From positions 1 to 22,324 of IMG/VR virus record IMGVR_UViG_3300037264_000632: a DNA stretch of 22,324 bases; one strand, written 5' to 3'. Below are positions 1 through 7,560 of the stretch, piece by piece. The first letter of the stretch is position 1, and every line of letters starts with the position of its first letter. The notes beneath the pieces were generated by a model that had not been told where the DNA came from, made no database searches, and worked only from the letters and a program-made list of their open reading frames with translations. The DNA comes from a virus. Both the position numbers and the translations under genes were made by a program.

Positions 1-1598
1 CCTGAAGAACCACTTACTCCAGACGTTCCAGAAGTACCAGCAGTTCCGGATGTTCCACTTGTTCCTGAAGTTCCGTTTGTTCCACTTGTTCCTGAAGAAC
101 CACTCACTCCTGATGTTCCAGATGTACTTGAAGTTCCTGATGTTCCACTTGTTCCTGATGATCCACTTATGCCAGATGTACCTGAAGTACCAGCAGTTCC
201 CGAAGTTCCTGTTGTACCGCTAGTTCCAGATGAACCACTTACTCCAGATGTACCGGATGTACCAGCAGTTCCTGATGTACCTTCTGTTCCACTCGTACCT
301 GATGTACCCGATGTACCTTCTGTTCCACTCGTACCTGATGTACCACTACCTCCCCCATTTAATGAAAATGACGCGGTTAAAGTATAGGAAGAAGATATTA
401 CATTAAGTGCCCACGAGGAAGTAATAGGATAAGTTGATCCAGTAGTTAAATTTGACCCCCCACCACTTGTTCCACTTGTTCCTGAAGAACCGCTTCCTCC
501 CGACGTTCCTGAAGTACCTGAAGTTCCCGATGTGCCTCTTGTTCCACTTGTGCCAGACGAACCAGCCGTTCCACTTGTTCCCGATGAACCACTCACTCCT
601 GATGTACCAGATGTTCCCGATGTACCCTTTGTTCCGCTTGTACCTGAAGTACCTTCCGTTCCACTGGTTCCCGATGATCCACTCACTCCCGATGTTCCAC
701 TCGTACCAGACGAACCAGCCGTTCCACTTGTTCCCGATGAACCACTCACTCCTGATGTACCAGATGTTCCCGATGTACCACTTCCTCCCCCATTTAATGA
801 AAATGAAGCGGTTAATGCATATGAGGAAGATACTGTATTAAGTGCCCATGAAGAAGTAATAGGATAAGTTGATCCGGTGGTTAAAGTTGTTCCCGATGTA
901 CCTGATGTTCCGGATGTACCTCTTGTGCCCGAAGAACCACTTACTCCAGATGTTCCGCTTGTTCCTGTTGTGCCTGCTGTTCCACTAGTTCCAGATGAAC
1001 CACTCACTCCTGATGTTCCAGATGAACCACTTATTCCTGATGTACCCGAAGAACCATCAGTTCCACTAGTTCCAGATGAACCGCTCACTCCTGATGTTCC
1101 TGAAGAACCGCTCACTCCTGATGTTCCTGAAGAACCACTCACTCCTGATGTTCCTGAAGAACCTCTTGTGCCACTTGTACCTGAAGAACCACTAGTTCCT
1201 GATGTACCCGAAGAACCTCTTGTGCCACTTGTACCTGAAGAACCACTTACTCCTGATGTTCCTTCTGTTCCACTAGTGCCCGAAGTACTACTTCCGCCAC
1301 CATTTAATGAAAATGAAGCGGTTAATGCATATGAAGATGAAATGGTATTAGTACTCCACGACGCGGTTATTGGATATAATGATCCAGTAGTTAAACTTGA
1401 CCCGCCACCACCACTAATTCCACTAGTTCCAGATGAACCACCAGACATCAACGATGAAGTAGATATAAAAACCAAATCATTTGCCGCGTTAGTAACTAAC
1501 GCGGAATTAGGTTGTACAACCAAGGGATATTCTTCAAATTGACCGTTGGTAAGTTTTCTAGTTAAGAATATATCTTTTGCTTTTTGATAGTTGGGCAT
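1..1598 (-). CDS. Collagen-like (Gly-Thr-Ser) phage fibre protein, 3' end outside window
   Basis: This minus-strand frame is open from ATG at 1598 to the left edge, giving at least 532 codons with no stop. Residues 1-50 (MPNYQKAKDIFLTRKL...) form a non-repetitive head, probably for attachment. The rest alternates Gly-X-Y tracts, mostly G-T-S, G-V-S, G-S-S and G-T-E, with three copies of a roughly 36-residue module containing LTTGSxYPIT(S/A)SW followed by SSSYALTASFSLNGGG. Strict glycine at every third residue is the collagen signature, so a trimeric rod with small globular interruptions is likely. The gene follows the gp15-like stop by three bases and belongs to the same minus-strand unit. 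No good Shine-Dalgarno precedes the ATG. A tail or whisker fibre is the best guess; attachment site and receptor cannot be read. Collagen-like character is well supported, function less so. Confidence 0.8.
   Translation of the reverse strand, partial: MPNYQKAKDIFLTRKLTNGQFEEYPLVVQPNSALVTNAANDLVFISTSSLMSGGSSGTSGISGGGGSSLTTGSLYPITASWSTNTISSSYALTASFSLNGGGSSTSGTSGTEGTSGVSGSSGTSGTRGSSGTSGTSGSSGTSGTRGSSGTSGVSGSSGTSGVSGSSGTSGVSGSSGTSGTDGSSGTSGISGSSGTSGVSGSSGTSGTAGTTGTSGTSGVSGSSGTRGTSGTSGTSGTTLTTGSTYPITSSWALNTVSSSYALTASFSLNGGGSGTSGTSGTSGVSGSSGTSGTAGSSGTSGTSGVSGSSGTSGTEGTSGTSGTKGTSGTSGTSGVSGSSGTSGTAGSSGTSGTRGTSGTSGTSGTSGGSGSSGTSGTSGGGSNLTTGSTYPITSSWALNVISSSYTLTASFSLNGGGSGTSGTSGTEGTSGTSGTSGTEGTSGTAGTSGTSGVSGSSGTSGTTGTSGTAGTSGTSGISGSSGTSGTSGTSSTSGTSGVSGSSGTSGTNGTSGTSGTSGTAGTSGTSGVSGSS
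349..1414 (-). repeat. Three copies of a ~36-aa fibre module between Gly-X-Y tracts
   Basis: Near-identical segments lie at about 1294-1414, 784-889 and 349-464 on the minus strand. Each reads as an LTTGS-YPIT-SW motif, then SSSYALTASFSLN, then a short poly-glycine linker leading into the next Gly-Thr-Ser tract. The Gly-X-Y tracts fill 890-1293, 465-783 and 1-348. A related LTTGS-YPITSSW motif occurs in the plus-strand fibre gene at about 19140 and 21321, so the module is shared between fibre genes on opposite strands. Confidence 0.85.
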
Positions 1599-1601
1599 AG
1601 T

Positions 1602-2768
1602 TTATGAAAATTTACCTATTGCAACTCTTCTCCATAATCCTTTAGAATAAATATAAAAATATTTATCGTCATAAGATACTTGTCCTTCGTTCCCCGGACC
1701 ATTTGTATTGGTAGGAGGACTTACTATTTGAAGAGTATTTGAACAAACCGGAGTTCCGGTATCTATTGTTTCTAATGGAGATCCACCATTAATGGAGTTT
1801 AATGTATTAAGAATTGTGGCAGTCATTGAAGAATCTTCTATATCATCTACAACAGTAATTCCCGGTTTCGGTATTATTTCATCTTTTGGTAGATTTGGAT
1901 AATCTGGGTTTCTCCATTTTTCTCTGTTTTTATCCAGCGTACTCATATCAAAATCGGAAGAAACAACTTCCGCACCAATAATAATTTTTTTTGGCGTAAA
2001 AAATTTCTCAGTAGTTAATTTCTGATTTTCTAGAGTAGTAATTGTTTCTGGCAAAATGTATCCATGAGTTACTAAATCAAATTCGGTTTTTACAATTCTA
2101 TCTTCTCCAGCTTGTAATTCAGTAGTATGAGTATAAGATTCAACTTTTGTTCTAAATTTAAATCCATTTTTACTTCCCCAATAATCCTTGGTACTAAATT
2201 GAATATTTTCTACCAAAATATTCATTTGTTCAACATATTCGGTCCAAAGAATAAAATGATAATTTATAATCATGTGGCTCGGAAAAACAATATTATAAAC
2301 TTCATTAACAGGTGCATTTTGTCCGGATAATAGCGAAAATTTTGTATATTTATTTTTAGTAGAATATTTTTTCATTACCGCAGAATGCAAATAACGATTA
2401 AAATATTGCAATGTAGCATCGTTTTCCGACGATGTACGTTTGAAAACCGCCAGAGGAAGAATAATTTTACCTTGTTTATCACGGAGATATCCATCTCTTC
2501 TAGCTGAAGTCCAAAGTTCGGGGGAACCATACATGACAGGAACTTGAATTGTTTCTCCTGCATCTGTTACTTGAAGGTTAATTCTTTTTAAATGTTCCAA
2601 TATCGTCTCATCAATGTCATAAAATCCAATTGTTATATTTTTTTGCTGGTCAGTATCACGTCTTACATGCGTTGACCTATTATCTTCAATTGGCTTTTCT
2701 GATAGAGATATTGATTCTCTAACAATGTTAGGCGCGGGATTTGTTTTATTGCCTTTCCATGATGGCAT
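1602..2768 (-). CDS. 15: T4 gp15-like tail-sheath stabiliser/completion protein with extra C-terminal module
   Basis: The 388-residue product resembles T4 gp15, which caps the tail tube and sheath and joins the tail to the neck. Visible gp15-like features in order are GETIQVPVMYGSPELW near residue 75, a basic stretch ending ILPLAVFKR, PSHMIINYHFILWTEYVEQM (compare the T4 segment around SIFTRYEDDMFQIVEQIL), and a late LVTHGYILPE (compare T4 FEVNGWMYPP). T4 gp15 is 272 residues, so about 110 residues are extra. The last 35 or so (NEGQVSYDDKYFYIYSKGLW and on) look like the short terminal module of many phage fibres. The start is set at ATG 2768, because GGAGG lies eight bases upstream; a GTG five codons earlier would put that motif inside the gene. 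The position after gp13- and gp14-like genes supports the call. The assignment comes from remembered family patterns, not a search. Confidence 0.68.
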   Translation of the reverse strand: MPSWKGNKTNPAPNIVRESISLSEKPIEDNRSTHVRRDTDQQKNITIGFYDIDETILEHLKRINLQVTDAGETIQVPVMYGSPELWTSARRDGYLRDKQGKIILPLAVFKRTSSENDATLQYFNRYLHSAVMKKYSTKNKYTKFSLLSGQNAPVNEVYNIVFPSHMIINYHFILWTEYVEQMNILVENIQFSTKDYWGSKNGFKFRTKVESYTHTTELQAGEDRIVKTEFDLVTHGYILPETITTLENQKLTTEKFFTPKKIIIGAEVVSSDFDMSTLDKNREKWRNPDYPNLPKDEIIPKPGITVVDDIEDSSMTATILNTLNSINGGSPLETIDTGTPVCSNTLQIVSPPTNTNGPGNEGQVSYDDKYFYIYSKGLWRRVAIGKFS

Positions 2769-2772
2769 TTTA

Positions 2773-3852
2773 TTATCCTCCACAGATTAATCCATCATAT
2801 GCTCCATCCCCCAAATAAAGATTGTATTCTCCATATGATTTAGCTGCGTGTGTTAATTGTTTTCCTATTTTTTCTTTTTTTGGGTTTTTATATCCCCGAT
2901 CCCAAAATCCGGTTCCGTGACTATTTCTTGTAAACCAGAAATCCCGTCCGGCCTCAATATCGGACCAATCTCCTTGTTCATATAATTCTCTATATTTTTT
3001 CTGAAAATCTTCACAATCCATAGACATTTTCATTAAAGTTTGTCCACAAATATCATAAATGGTATATTTTTTATCTAGTGGTGCCCCACCACTTGGAGTT
3101 AGATTATCTGTTGAAGAAAACAATGCAGCTTCAACATAACCTTGTGTAAAAGCATCCAAGTTTTTGGCATGTAATCTTCTTATTAAATTTGCACCTTCTG
3201 GAGAATCTGTACCTTCATAGTCTTTCGCTTCTTCAATAAGACCACCCCCGCCCAATTCAGCAAGATCTCTTACATCTTTGGAGGTAAGTTTTTCCAAACC
3301 ATGTATATTTGTAGCTTTAGATGCAACTTCCAATGCTTTTATAATTTCAGCGGCATTTATAAATTTATCCATGATAGTTGTTTGAGTATTATGGATGGAA
3401 TTATTTATTCTATCAATGTATGTAAAAACATTTTTTCTATCACTTGCTTTAGAAAGATTTTCTAAAAATTCTGCAATTTGTATCCATGCTGTATTTTCTC
3501 TTGGTGCTCCTTGTTTAATGGCTCTATCAGAACGTTTTGTTAATTTCATTTGTTTATCCAACTCATCGAATGAAGAATTTAAAGAAGCTTTAGATTTATC
3601 GAACCCCGGTTCTATTCTATCTGGACGAGATGCATATTTTAAAAGTTGATTGACAAGCAGTTTTTTAAAAATGGATAAATATTTCTGCTTTAATCCATAT
3701 ATTCTTTGATTTATGACATGACTTGCATAGTCATTATTTGCAATTGAAGGTGATCGTGTCACTATGTTCCACAGAAAATAGAAATCATAAATATCTACGG
3801 GTGATAAAGATTCTCCGATTGAACCTTCCAATAATAAATCTTTGAGTTTCAT
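2773..3852 (-). CDS. Conserved phage protein of unknown function with capsid-targeting-like N-terminal tag
   Basis: The 359-residue product starts MKLKDLLLEG, the same tag seen on six plus-strand proteins, ending in LLE as in a gp21-type cleavage site. Residues about 10-200 are mostly helical and charged, with no domain I recognise. The last 130 or so residues carry a pattern I associate with a widespread phage domain of unknown function: FTQGYVEAALFSS, a DCEDF motif, AGRDFWFTRNSHGTGFWDRG, and a closing LYLGDGAYDG. The invariant-looking Asp, His and Trp residues suggest an active or binding site, but I cannot assign a reaction. The gene sits between the gp14-like gene (one base upstream) and the gp15-like gene (four bases downstream), a place where T4 has no extra gene. 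If the tag works as proposed, the protein would enter the head rather than the neck. Confidence 0.72.
   Translation of the reverse strand: MKLKDLLLEGSIGESLSPVDIYDFYFLWNIVTRSPSIANNDYASHVINQRIYGLKQKYLSIFKKLLVNQLLKYASRPDRIEPGFDKSKASLNSSFDELDKQMKLTKRSDRAIKQGAPRENTAWIQIAEFLENLSKASDRKNVFTYIDRINNSIHNTQTTIMDKFINAAEIIKALEVASKATNIHGLEKLTSKDVRDLAELGGGGLIEEAKDYEGTDSPEGANLIRRLHAKNLDAFTQGYVEAALFSSTDNLTPSGGAPLDKKYTIYDICGQTLMKMSMDCEDFQKKYRELYEQGDWSDIEAGRDFWFTRNSHGTGFWDRGYKNPKKEKIGKQLTHAAKSYGEYNLYLGDGAYDGLICGG
2777..2781 (-). promoter_or_regulatory. Strong Shine-Dalgarno that fixes the gp15-like start
   Basis: The minus strand reads GGAGG followed by eight bases and ATG at 2768. The motif overlaps the last codons of the upstream gene, whose TAA is at 2775-2773. 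It is the clearest ribosome-binding site in the window; most other genes have none or rely on overlap with the gene before. Confidence 0.75.
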
Positions 3853-3853
3853 A

Positions 3854-4327
3854 TTATGTTTGTCTCTTTACTACATTAAGTTTGCTTAATCTTGAATAGT
3901 GAGTATTTACTATTATAGAAAAGGATTTTTCTGGAATACCGCCCAAAAATTGTTCCTGAACTACATTATCAATTTCATGATAACGCGCATTGAATTCTAT
4001 AATATCTCCAACTTCTGGGAAAAAATTGACTAATCTTAGCATTTTTTCTCTAAATTTGAATACTACATCTTGTTTTCTCGTAGGACCAAAATCATCCTGT
4101 TCAGTGCCAATTTCTGCTCGGTCAATATGACATGTCATTTCAATGCCGGGATAAAACATTTTTCCTTCTTCTGGTTTGGATTCTCCATAAATGTTAGTAT
4201 TAGTTATATCTGGAGCTAATTTATATAAAAAAACTTCGGTTTGAATCATTTCACCTAAAAGTTCTGCATTTATGCTATGTATAAATCGCATATCTCGTTC
4301 TGACATCCATCTTCCTAATAATCCCAT
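3854..4327 (-). CDS. 14: T4 gp14-like neck (head completion) protein
   Basis: This 157-residue protein fits the gp14 neck family, which with gp13 closes the filled head and receives the tail. Features shared in pattern with T4 gp14 (256 residues) are an early SINAELLGEMIQTEVFLYKL segment (T4 has ADVLVAESIQMRGVECYYV), TNTNIYGES (T4 LIFGED), and a central PEVGDIIEFN with EIDNV (T4 PKEGDLIYFP and FEINWV). It is much shorter than T4 gp14 and lacks its acidic C-terminal part. It starts one base after the gp13-like stop and ends one base before the tagged unknown gene, consistent with translational coupling; no Shine-Dalgarno is visible. Order gp13-gp14-x-gp15 supports the assignment. A divergent neck protein of another family is the main alternative. 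Confidence 0.62.
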   Translation of the reverse strand: MGLLGRWMSERDMRFIHSINAELLGEMIQTEVFLYKLAPDITNTNIYGESKPEEGKMFYPGIEMTCHIDRAEIGTEQDDFGPTRKQDVVFKFREKMLRLVNFFPEVGDIIEFNARYHEIDNVVQEQFLGGIPEKSFSIIVNTHYSRLSKLNVVKRQT

Positions 4328-4328
4328 A

Positions 4329-5618
4329 TTATAAAATATCTTTGATTGTTATAAGTGTAAAACAAGATATAAAAAGTCCTACATAAATAAAGTTTGGTAC
4401 TCTCTTAAGAGTTTCTTGTAATTGTTCTGCCATTTGAGATTGTTTTTCCATTTGATTAAATCGTCCAGCTTGTTCAAGCATTTCTCTTAAATTAACCAAT
4501 AATTTTTCTTTTTCATCTTTAGATTCTGCTCTTAATTCTCCACCATCTAATGTTATATCTCCACCAGCAATTGGAATAACTTGAATTTTTTGTCTTATAG
4601 CTCCAAGTATTTCTTTACAACATGCTAAAAAGTAATTTCTTATCCATTGTCTACCAGCATCGTTAATATCAGAATAAACATGGAAAGAATAAGGCATATC
4701 TGCAAAATCAGATGCAACATTTTGAGGAGTACCATTTTCTCCGCTTGTTCCTCCAACTATAGATCCTTTATCTCTATCCGATTCATTAATATATTCTAAC
4801 CACAAATTATATCCGTAAGTTGGAATAGGAAAAATTCTAAGTTTATTGTTTTTTATTTCAAATGAATATGCAGATTTACGAACCATATCGTTAAATTCAA
4901 TAGATTGCATTCTCAATAAATCTTCAAAAATAGGAGTCATTAAAAATTGAACGGCTGGTGAATATGCTCCAAATCCTAATTCTTGGAGAACATTAGAATA
5001 ACTCATTCCTGTCATTGAAAATGGATCATAGATACGAGCGGATGCTGGTGGTACATCATGAAAAATTTTTTTTATTTCTATACGATCACATCCTTCCAAT
5101 GAATCTCCTATAAGAGATTGAAGATCATAGTCTTGGATACCCGGTAGCACTTTGATAGAGGTCTTTTTCCAATCAACTTTACCACCAGTTCCTACTTCCG
5201 ATCCATAATCTTTTGCCAAATTAATAGCATAGGACAATCCAGATCCTATAATTGCTTGTCCTGTTACATTCGCTTTTTTTGTTGCAGTTCCCCCAAGGTC
5301 TGTCATACTCTTACCTTGAAGGAAAAATATATTATTTATTATATTATATTGGTTAACTTCTTTGCTGTATTCGTTTACAGCTTCTTCAAATGCCATATAA
5401 AATTGTCTATCAATAAGTTCAATATCAACAATTGGATATCCTAATCTATGAGCAGCCCAAACCATTGAATTATAACAATCCAACTGAAATGTTGAATCGG
5501 CATCATAAAATCCAAATGCAGTATTCCCAGGAACTTGTGACCCGCTTCCCGGCCAGCGTACTCTATCTTGATCTATTAATGTGGTCGGCATTCTATCTTG
5601 ATCTGTTAGTGTTGACAT
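4329..5618 (-). CDS. 13: T4 gp13-like neck protein (virion structural)
   Basis: The 429-residue product matches a family of T4-like aquatic-phage structural proteins treated as gp13 equivalents, needed to seal the head and join the tail. The most telling stretch is residues about 36-92: FGFYDADSTFQLD, RLGYPIVDIELIDRQFYMAF and EEAVNEYSKEVNQYN. Later come KVLPGIQDYDLQSL, a beta-rich NNKLRIFPIPTYGYNLWLEY, and a helical, charged C-terminal part (about 335-405). T4 gp13 is 309 residues, so this one is long. The first 20 residues contain an internal duplication (TDQDRMP, IDQDRVR), and ATG at 5591 is a possible alternative start. The final 20 or so residues are strongly hydrophobic, which is odd for a neck protein. 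It is the first gene of the minus-strand unit and should be read late in infection. Confidence 0.62.
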   Translation of the reverse strand: MSTLTDQDRMPTTLIDQDRVRWPGSGSQVPGNTAFGFYDADSTFQLDCYNSMVWAAHRLGYPIVDIELIDRQFYMAFEEAVNEYSKEVNQYNIINNIFFLQGKSMTDLGGTATKKANVTGQAIIGSGLSYAINLAKDYGSEVGTGGKVDWKKTSIKVLPGIQDYDLQSLIGDSLEGCDRIEIKKIFHDVPPASARIYDPFSMTGMSYSNVLQELGFGAYSPAVQFLMTPIFEDLLRMQSIEFNDMVRKSAYSFEIKNNKLRIFPIPTYGYNLWLEYINESDRDKGSIVGGTSGENGTPQNVASDFADMPYSFHVYSDINDAGRQWIRNYFLACCKEILGAIRQKIQVIPIAGGDITLDGGELRAESKDEKEKLLVNLREMLEQAGRFNQMEKQSQMAEQLQETLKRVPNFIYVGLFISCFTLITIKDIL

Positions 5619-5763
5619 AAAAGTGATAAAATCTGATGTATCTACCTGTATTCAATAAATATGACGCGACAATTCTTTATCTATAAAATAATGAGTATCT
5701 ATTTGCTTTGCTTTTTACTATTTATTTAAGTGTAGAGGTATATACTTCTCGTTGCACACATTT
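5619..5763. promoter_or_regulatory. Divergent intergenic control region with candidate late promoters
   Basis: This 145-base AT-rich gap lies between the divergent gp13-like and Nudix genes, so promoters for both directions should be here. T4 late promoters need only TATAAATA near -10. AATAAATA (7 of 8) occurs on the plus strand at 5654-5661 and on the minus strand at 5726-5719, about 100 bases from the gene each would serve. TATAAAATAA on the plus strand near 5682 is a weaker candidate. An AGAGG near 5734-5738 lies too far from ATG 5764 to be a normal ribosome-binding site. No strong hairpin terminator was seen. Placement within the gap is uncertain. Confidence 0.4.
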
Positions 5764-6738
5764 ATGCATATTAAACTTAAATCTATTTTACTAGAAGAAT
5801 ACTATGGTAAACGAGGTGCAGGTGTTATCTTTTTTTCTATTAAAACTGGTAGATTTTTATTTGGGTTAAGGTCAGCGGAAGTTATGGAATCTTATACGTG
5901 GGGGGGATTTGGAGGTAAATCTGAAGGAAATGAAAATCCTGAAGTTACTGCCCGACGAGAATCTCGTGAAGAAACCGGATATAATCCTAATCAATTAGAA
6001 TTAATATATATTTTCGAAGACGAAGAATTTGAATATTATAATTATGTAGGAATTGTAAATGATGAATTTGATCCCACATTGAATTGGGAAAACGACGAAT
6101 ATGTTTGGGTTGAATACGGAGATTGGCCAGATCCGCTTCATTTTGGAATGGAAAAAACCTTAATACACGGAAGGAATAAACTAGAAAGTATTATTTCTAA
6201 ATATAAAAATAAGGAAGTAAAAGAAGATGTTTATACCCCGCCGCCCGCCATTGTACAACATCAACCCGCAAAACCACCTCCAAAGGAAATTCAAACTGCT
6301 AAAAAGTTAAATGACGCATATGTTGTCACTGCTACTATTTGGGGAGAAGCAAGAGGAGAGGGATATCAAGGAATGCAAGCGGTTATGAATGTTATAATGA
6401 ATAGAGCAAAGGGGAATTTCCAAACCGCAAGAAACGTAGTATTAAGTCCAAAGCAATTTTCTATATGGAATGATATTTCAAATCCTGAACAATATTCTGT
6501 AAATCTTGCTAAAAAGGCAGCATCTAATGCATTAAAAGACGACAAAAGTTATAAACAAGCTCTTCATATAGTTCATCAAGCAATGACTGGAAACTTAAAA
6601 GACATAACGGATGGTGCCACTTTTTATTTCAATCCTAAATTAGCACAACCCAAATGGGCTAAAAAGTTAAGATTTATTAAAAAAATAGGAAATCACGATT
6701 TTTATGGAATCCCAAGAAACAAAAATAGAACTAAATAA
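5764..6738 (+). CDS. Tagged Nudix hydrolase fused to SleB-type cell-wall hydrolase
   Basis: The 324-residue protein begins with a tag (MHIKLKSILLEE) followed at once by a Nudix domain (residues about 15-145). The Nudix box is complete: G51-x5-E57-x7-R65-E66-x2-E69-E70-x-G72-Y73, so hydrolysis of a nucleoside diphosphate-X substrate is likely, though the substrate is unknown. A Pro-rich linker (about 155-170) leads to a Hydrolase_2/SleB-like domain (about 180-320), recognised by TATIWGEARGEGYQGMQAV with putative catalytic Glu195, then VMNVIMNRA and SPKQFSIW, and typical of lytic transglycosylase-type wall enzymes. ATG 5764 is chosen over TTG 5752 because it aligns with the tag in the other genes. 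It is first in the plus-strand cluster and overlaps the next gene by 35 bases. A cytosolic and a periplasmic activity in one chain is unusual. Both domain calls are strong; the tag's role is inferred. Confidence 0.85.
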   Translation: MHIKLKSILLEEYYGKRGAGVIFFSIKTGRFLFGLRSAEVMESYTWGGFGGKSEGNENPEVTARRESREETGYNPNQLELIYIFEDEEFEYYNYVGIVNDEFDPTLNWENDEYVWVEYGDWPDPLHFGMEKTLIHGRNKLESIISKYKNKEVKEDVYTPPPAIVQHQPAKPPPKEIQTAKKLNDAYVVTATIWGEARGEGYQGMQAVMNVIMNRAKGNFQTARNVVLSPKQFSIWNDISNPEQYSVNLAKKAASNALKDDKSYKQALHIVHQAMTGNLKDITDGATFYFNPKLAQPKWAKKLRFIKKIGNHDFYGIPRNKNRTK

Positions 6739-7042
6739 AAGAGGATTGGTAGATGATGGCGTTTTGGGATATACTTTGAAATTTCCAAATAAATCCATAT
6801 TGGAATTTGGAATTCATCAAGGAACCCGTCCTCAAAAATTTGTAATTTTTAAAGTATTTACTTATCCAAATGAACAGCATAAAGGATATGCTACAAAATT
6901 ATTAAATGCTTTTTTTCAAATAGTAAAAAAAATGAACGGATATTACGAAGTCAGTCATTTTACAAAATCTGGAAAAGATTATATTCGTCATGTTATAGAT
7001 AAATTATCAAAAAAATATGATGTAAAAGTAACTAATTTATGA
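6704..7042 (+). CDS. Small GNAT-like acetyltransferase
   Basis: This 112-residue protein looks like a minimal GNAT fold. The acetyl-CoA-binding motif A is visible as FKVFTYPNEQHKGYATKLLN, with Q-x-x-G-x-A at its core, preceded by a beta strand and followed by a helix (AFFQIVKKMN). The N-terminal part is short for the family, and the substrate is unknown. It begins 35 bases inside the Nudix-SleB gene in the +1 frame; an in-frame TAG near 6686 shows it is not simply a continuation of something upstream. It is the only member of this cluster without the shared N-terminal tag, starting MESQETKIEL. It may therefore act in the infected cell rather than in the particle, or be carried by a partner. 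It overlaps the next gene by ATGA. Confidence 0.6.
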   Translation: MESQETKIELNKRGLVDDGVLGYTLKFPNKSILEFGIHQGTRPQKFVIFKVFTYPNEQHKGYATKLLNAFFQIVKKMNGYYEVSHFTKSGKDYIRHVIDKLSKKYDVKVTNL

Positions 7043-7560
7043 TAAGTTTAAAATTATTATTAGAAGGAAGATATGATTATGGTTGTCTTATGGGAATTAT
7101 AGACGAAGAAATTTCCAGAAAAATTCTTGACTTTAATTATAATTTGATAGAAGACAAGCATTTATACAAAGACGGAAAAAATTATGGAAGAGAACATCAT
7201 CCTCATGTTACAATAAAATATGGATTTACAAAAAGTTATACCGAAAAACAAATGAAAAAAATGCTCGGTAAAATAAAACCATTTAAAGTAAAAGTAACTG
7301 AAATAGATATATTTGAAAATGATAAATGCGACGTTATTATATTGAATATTAAAAGTGATGTATTAGAAAAATTGAATAAAAAATTTTCAGAATTACCCAA
7401 TGAAGATGAATATCCTAATTATAAACCACATATAACTTTAGCATATGTCAAAAAAGGAACTGGTAAAAAATTCATAAAAAATTCCAAAACTTTTTCTAAT
7501 GTTCCTATAAAATATATTCAATATTCCGATAAAGGAGAGAAAACTTTTTATAATTTATGA
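7039..7560 (+). CDS. Tagged 2H phosphoesterase (LigT/2'-5' RNA ligase-like)
   Basis: The 173-residue product carries the tag MISLKLLLEG and then a 2H phosphoesterase domain. Both signature motifs are intact: His56-Val-Thr58 in EHHPHVTIKYGF and His131-Ile-Thr133 in YKPHITLAYVKKG, 75 residues apart as expected for the two-lobed fold. Members act on 2'-5' or cyclic phosphodiesters: LigT/ThpR on RNA ends, and phage Acb1 (T4 57B) on the cyclic nucleotides of CBASS defence. The sequence alone does not choose between tRNA-end processing and signal destruction. The gene is coupled at both ends by ATGA overlaps (7039-7042 and 7557-7560). The enzyme domain starts immediately after the tag, so the tag is an addition rather than part of the fold. 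The family call is confident; substrate unknown. Confidence 0.85.
   Translation: MISLKLLLEGRYDYGCLMGIIDEEISRKILDFNYNLIEDKHLYKDGKNYGREHHPHVTIKYGFTKSYTEKQMKKMLGKIKPFKVKVTEIDIFENDKCDVIILNIKSDVLEKLNKKFSELPNEDEYPNYKPHITLAYVKKGTGKKFIKNSKTFSNVPIKYIQYSDKGEKTFYNL

Noticed and set aside
169-1542. Plus-strand Val-Pro-Asp repeat frames at the left end
   Set aside because: They are antisense shadows of the minus-strand collagen-like gene. That gene has a proper start at 1598, a non-repetitive head and in-frame modules, whereas the plus frames are broken into pieces.
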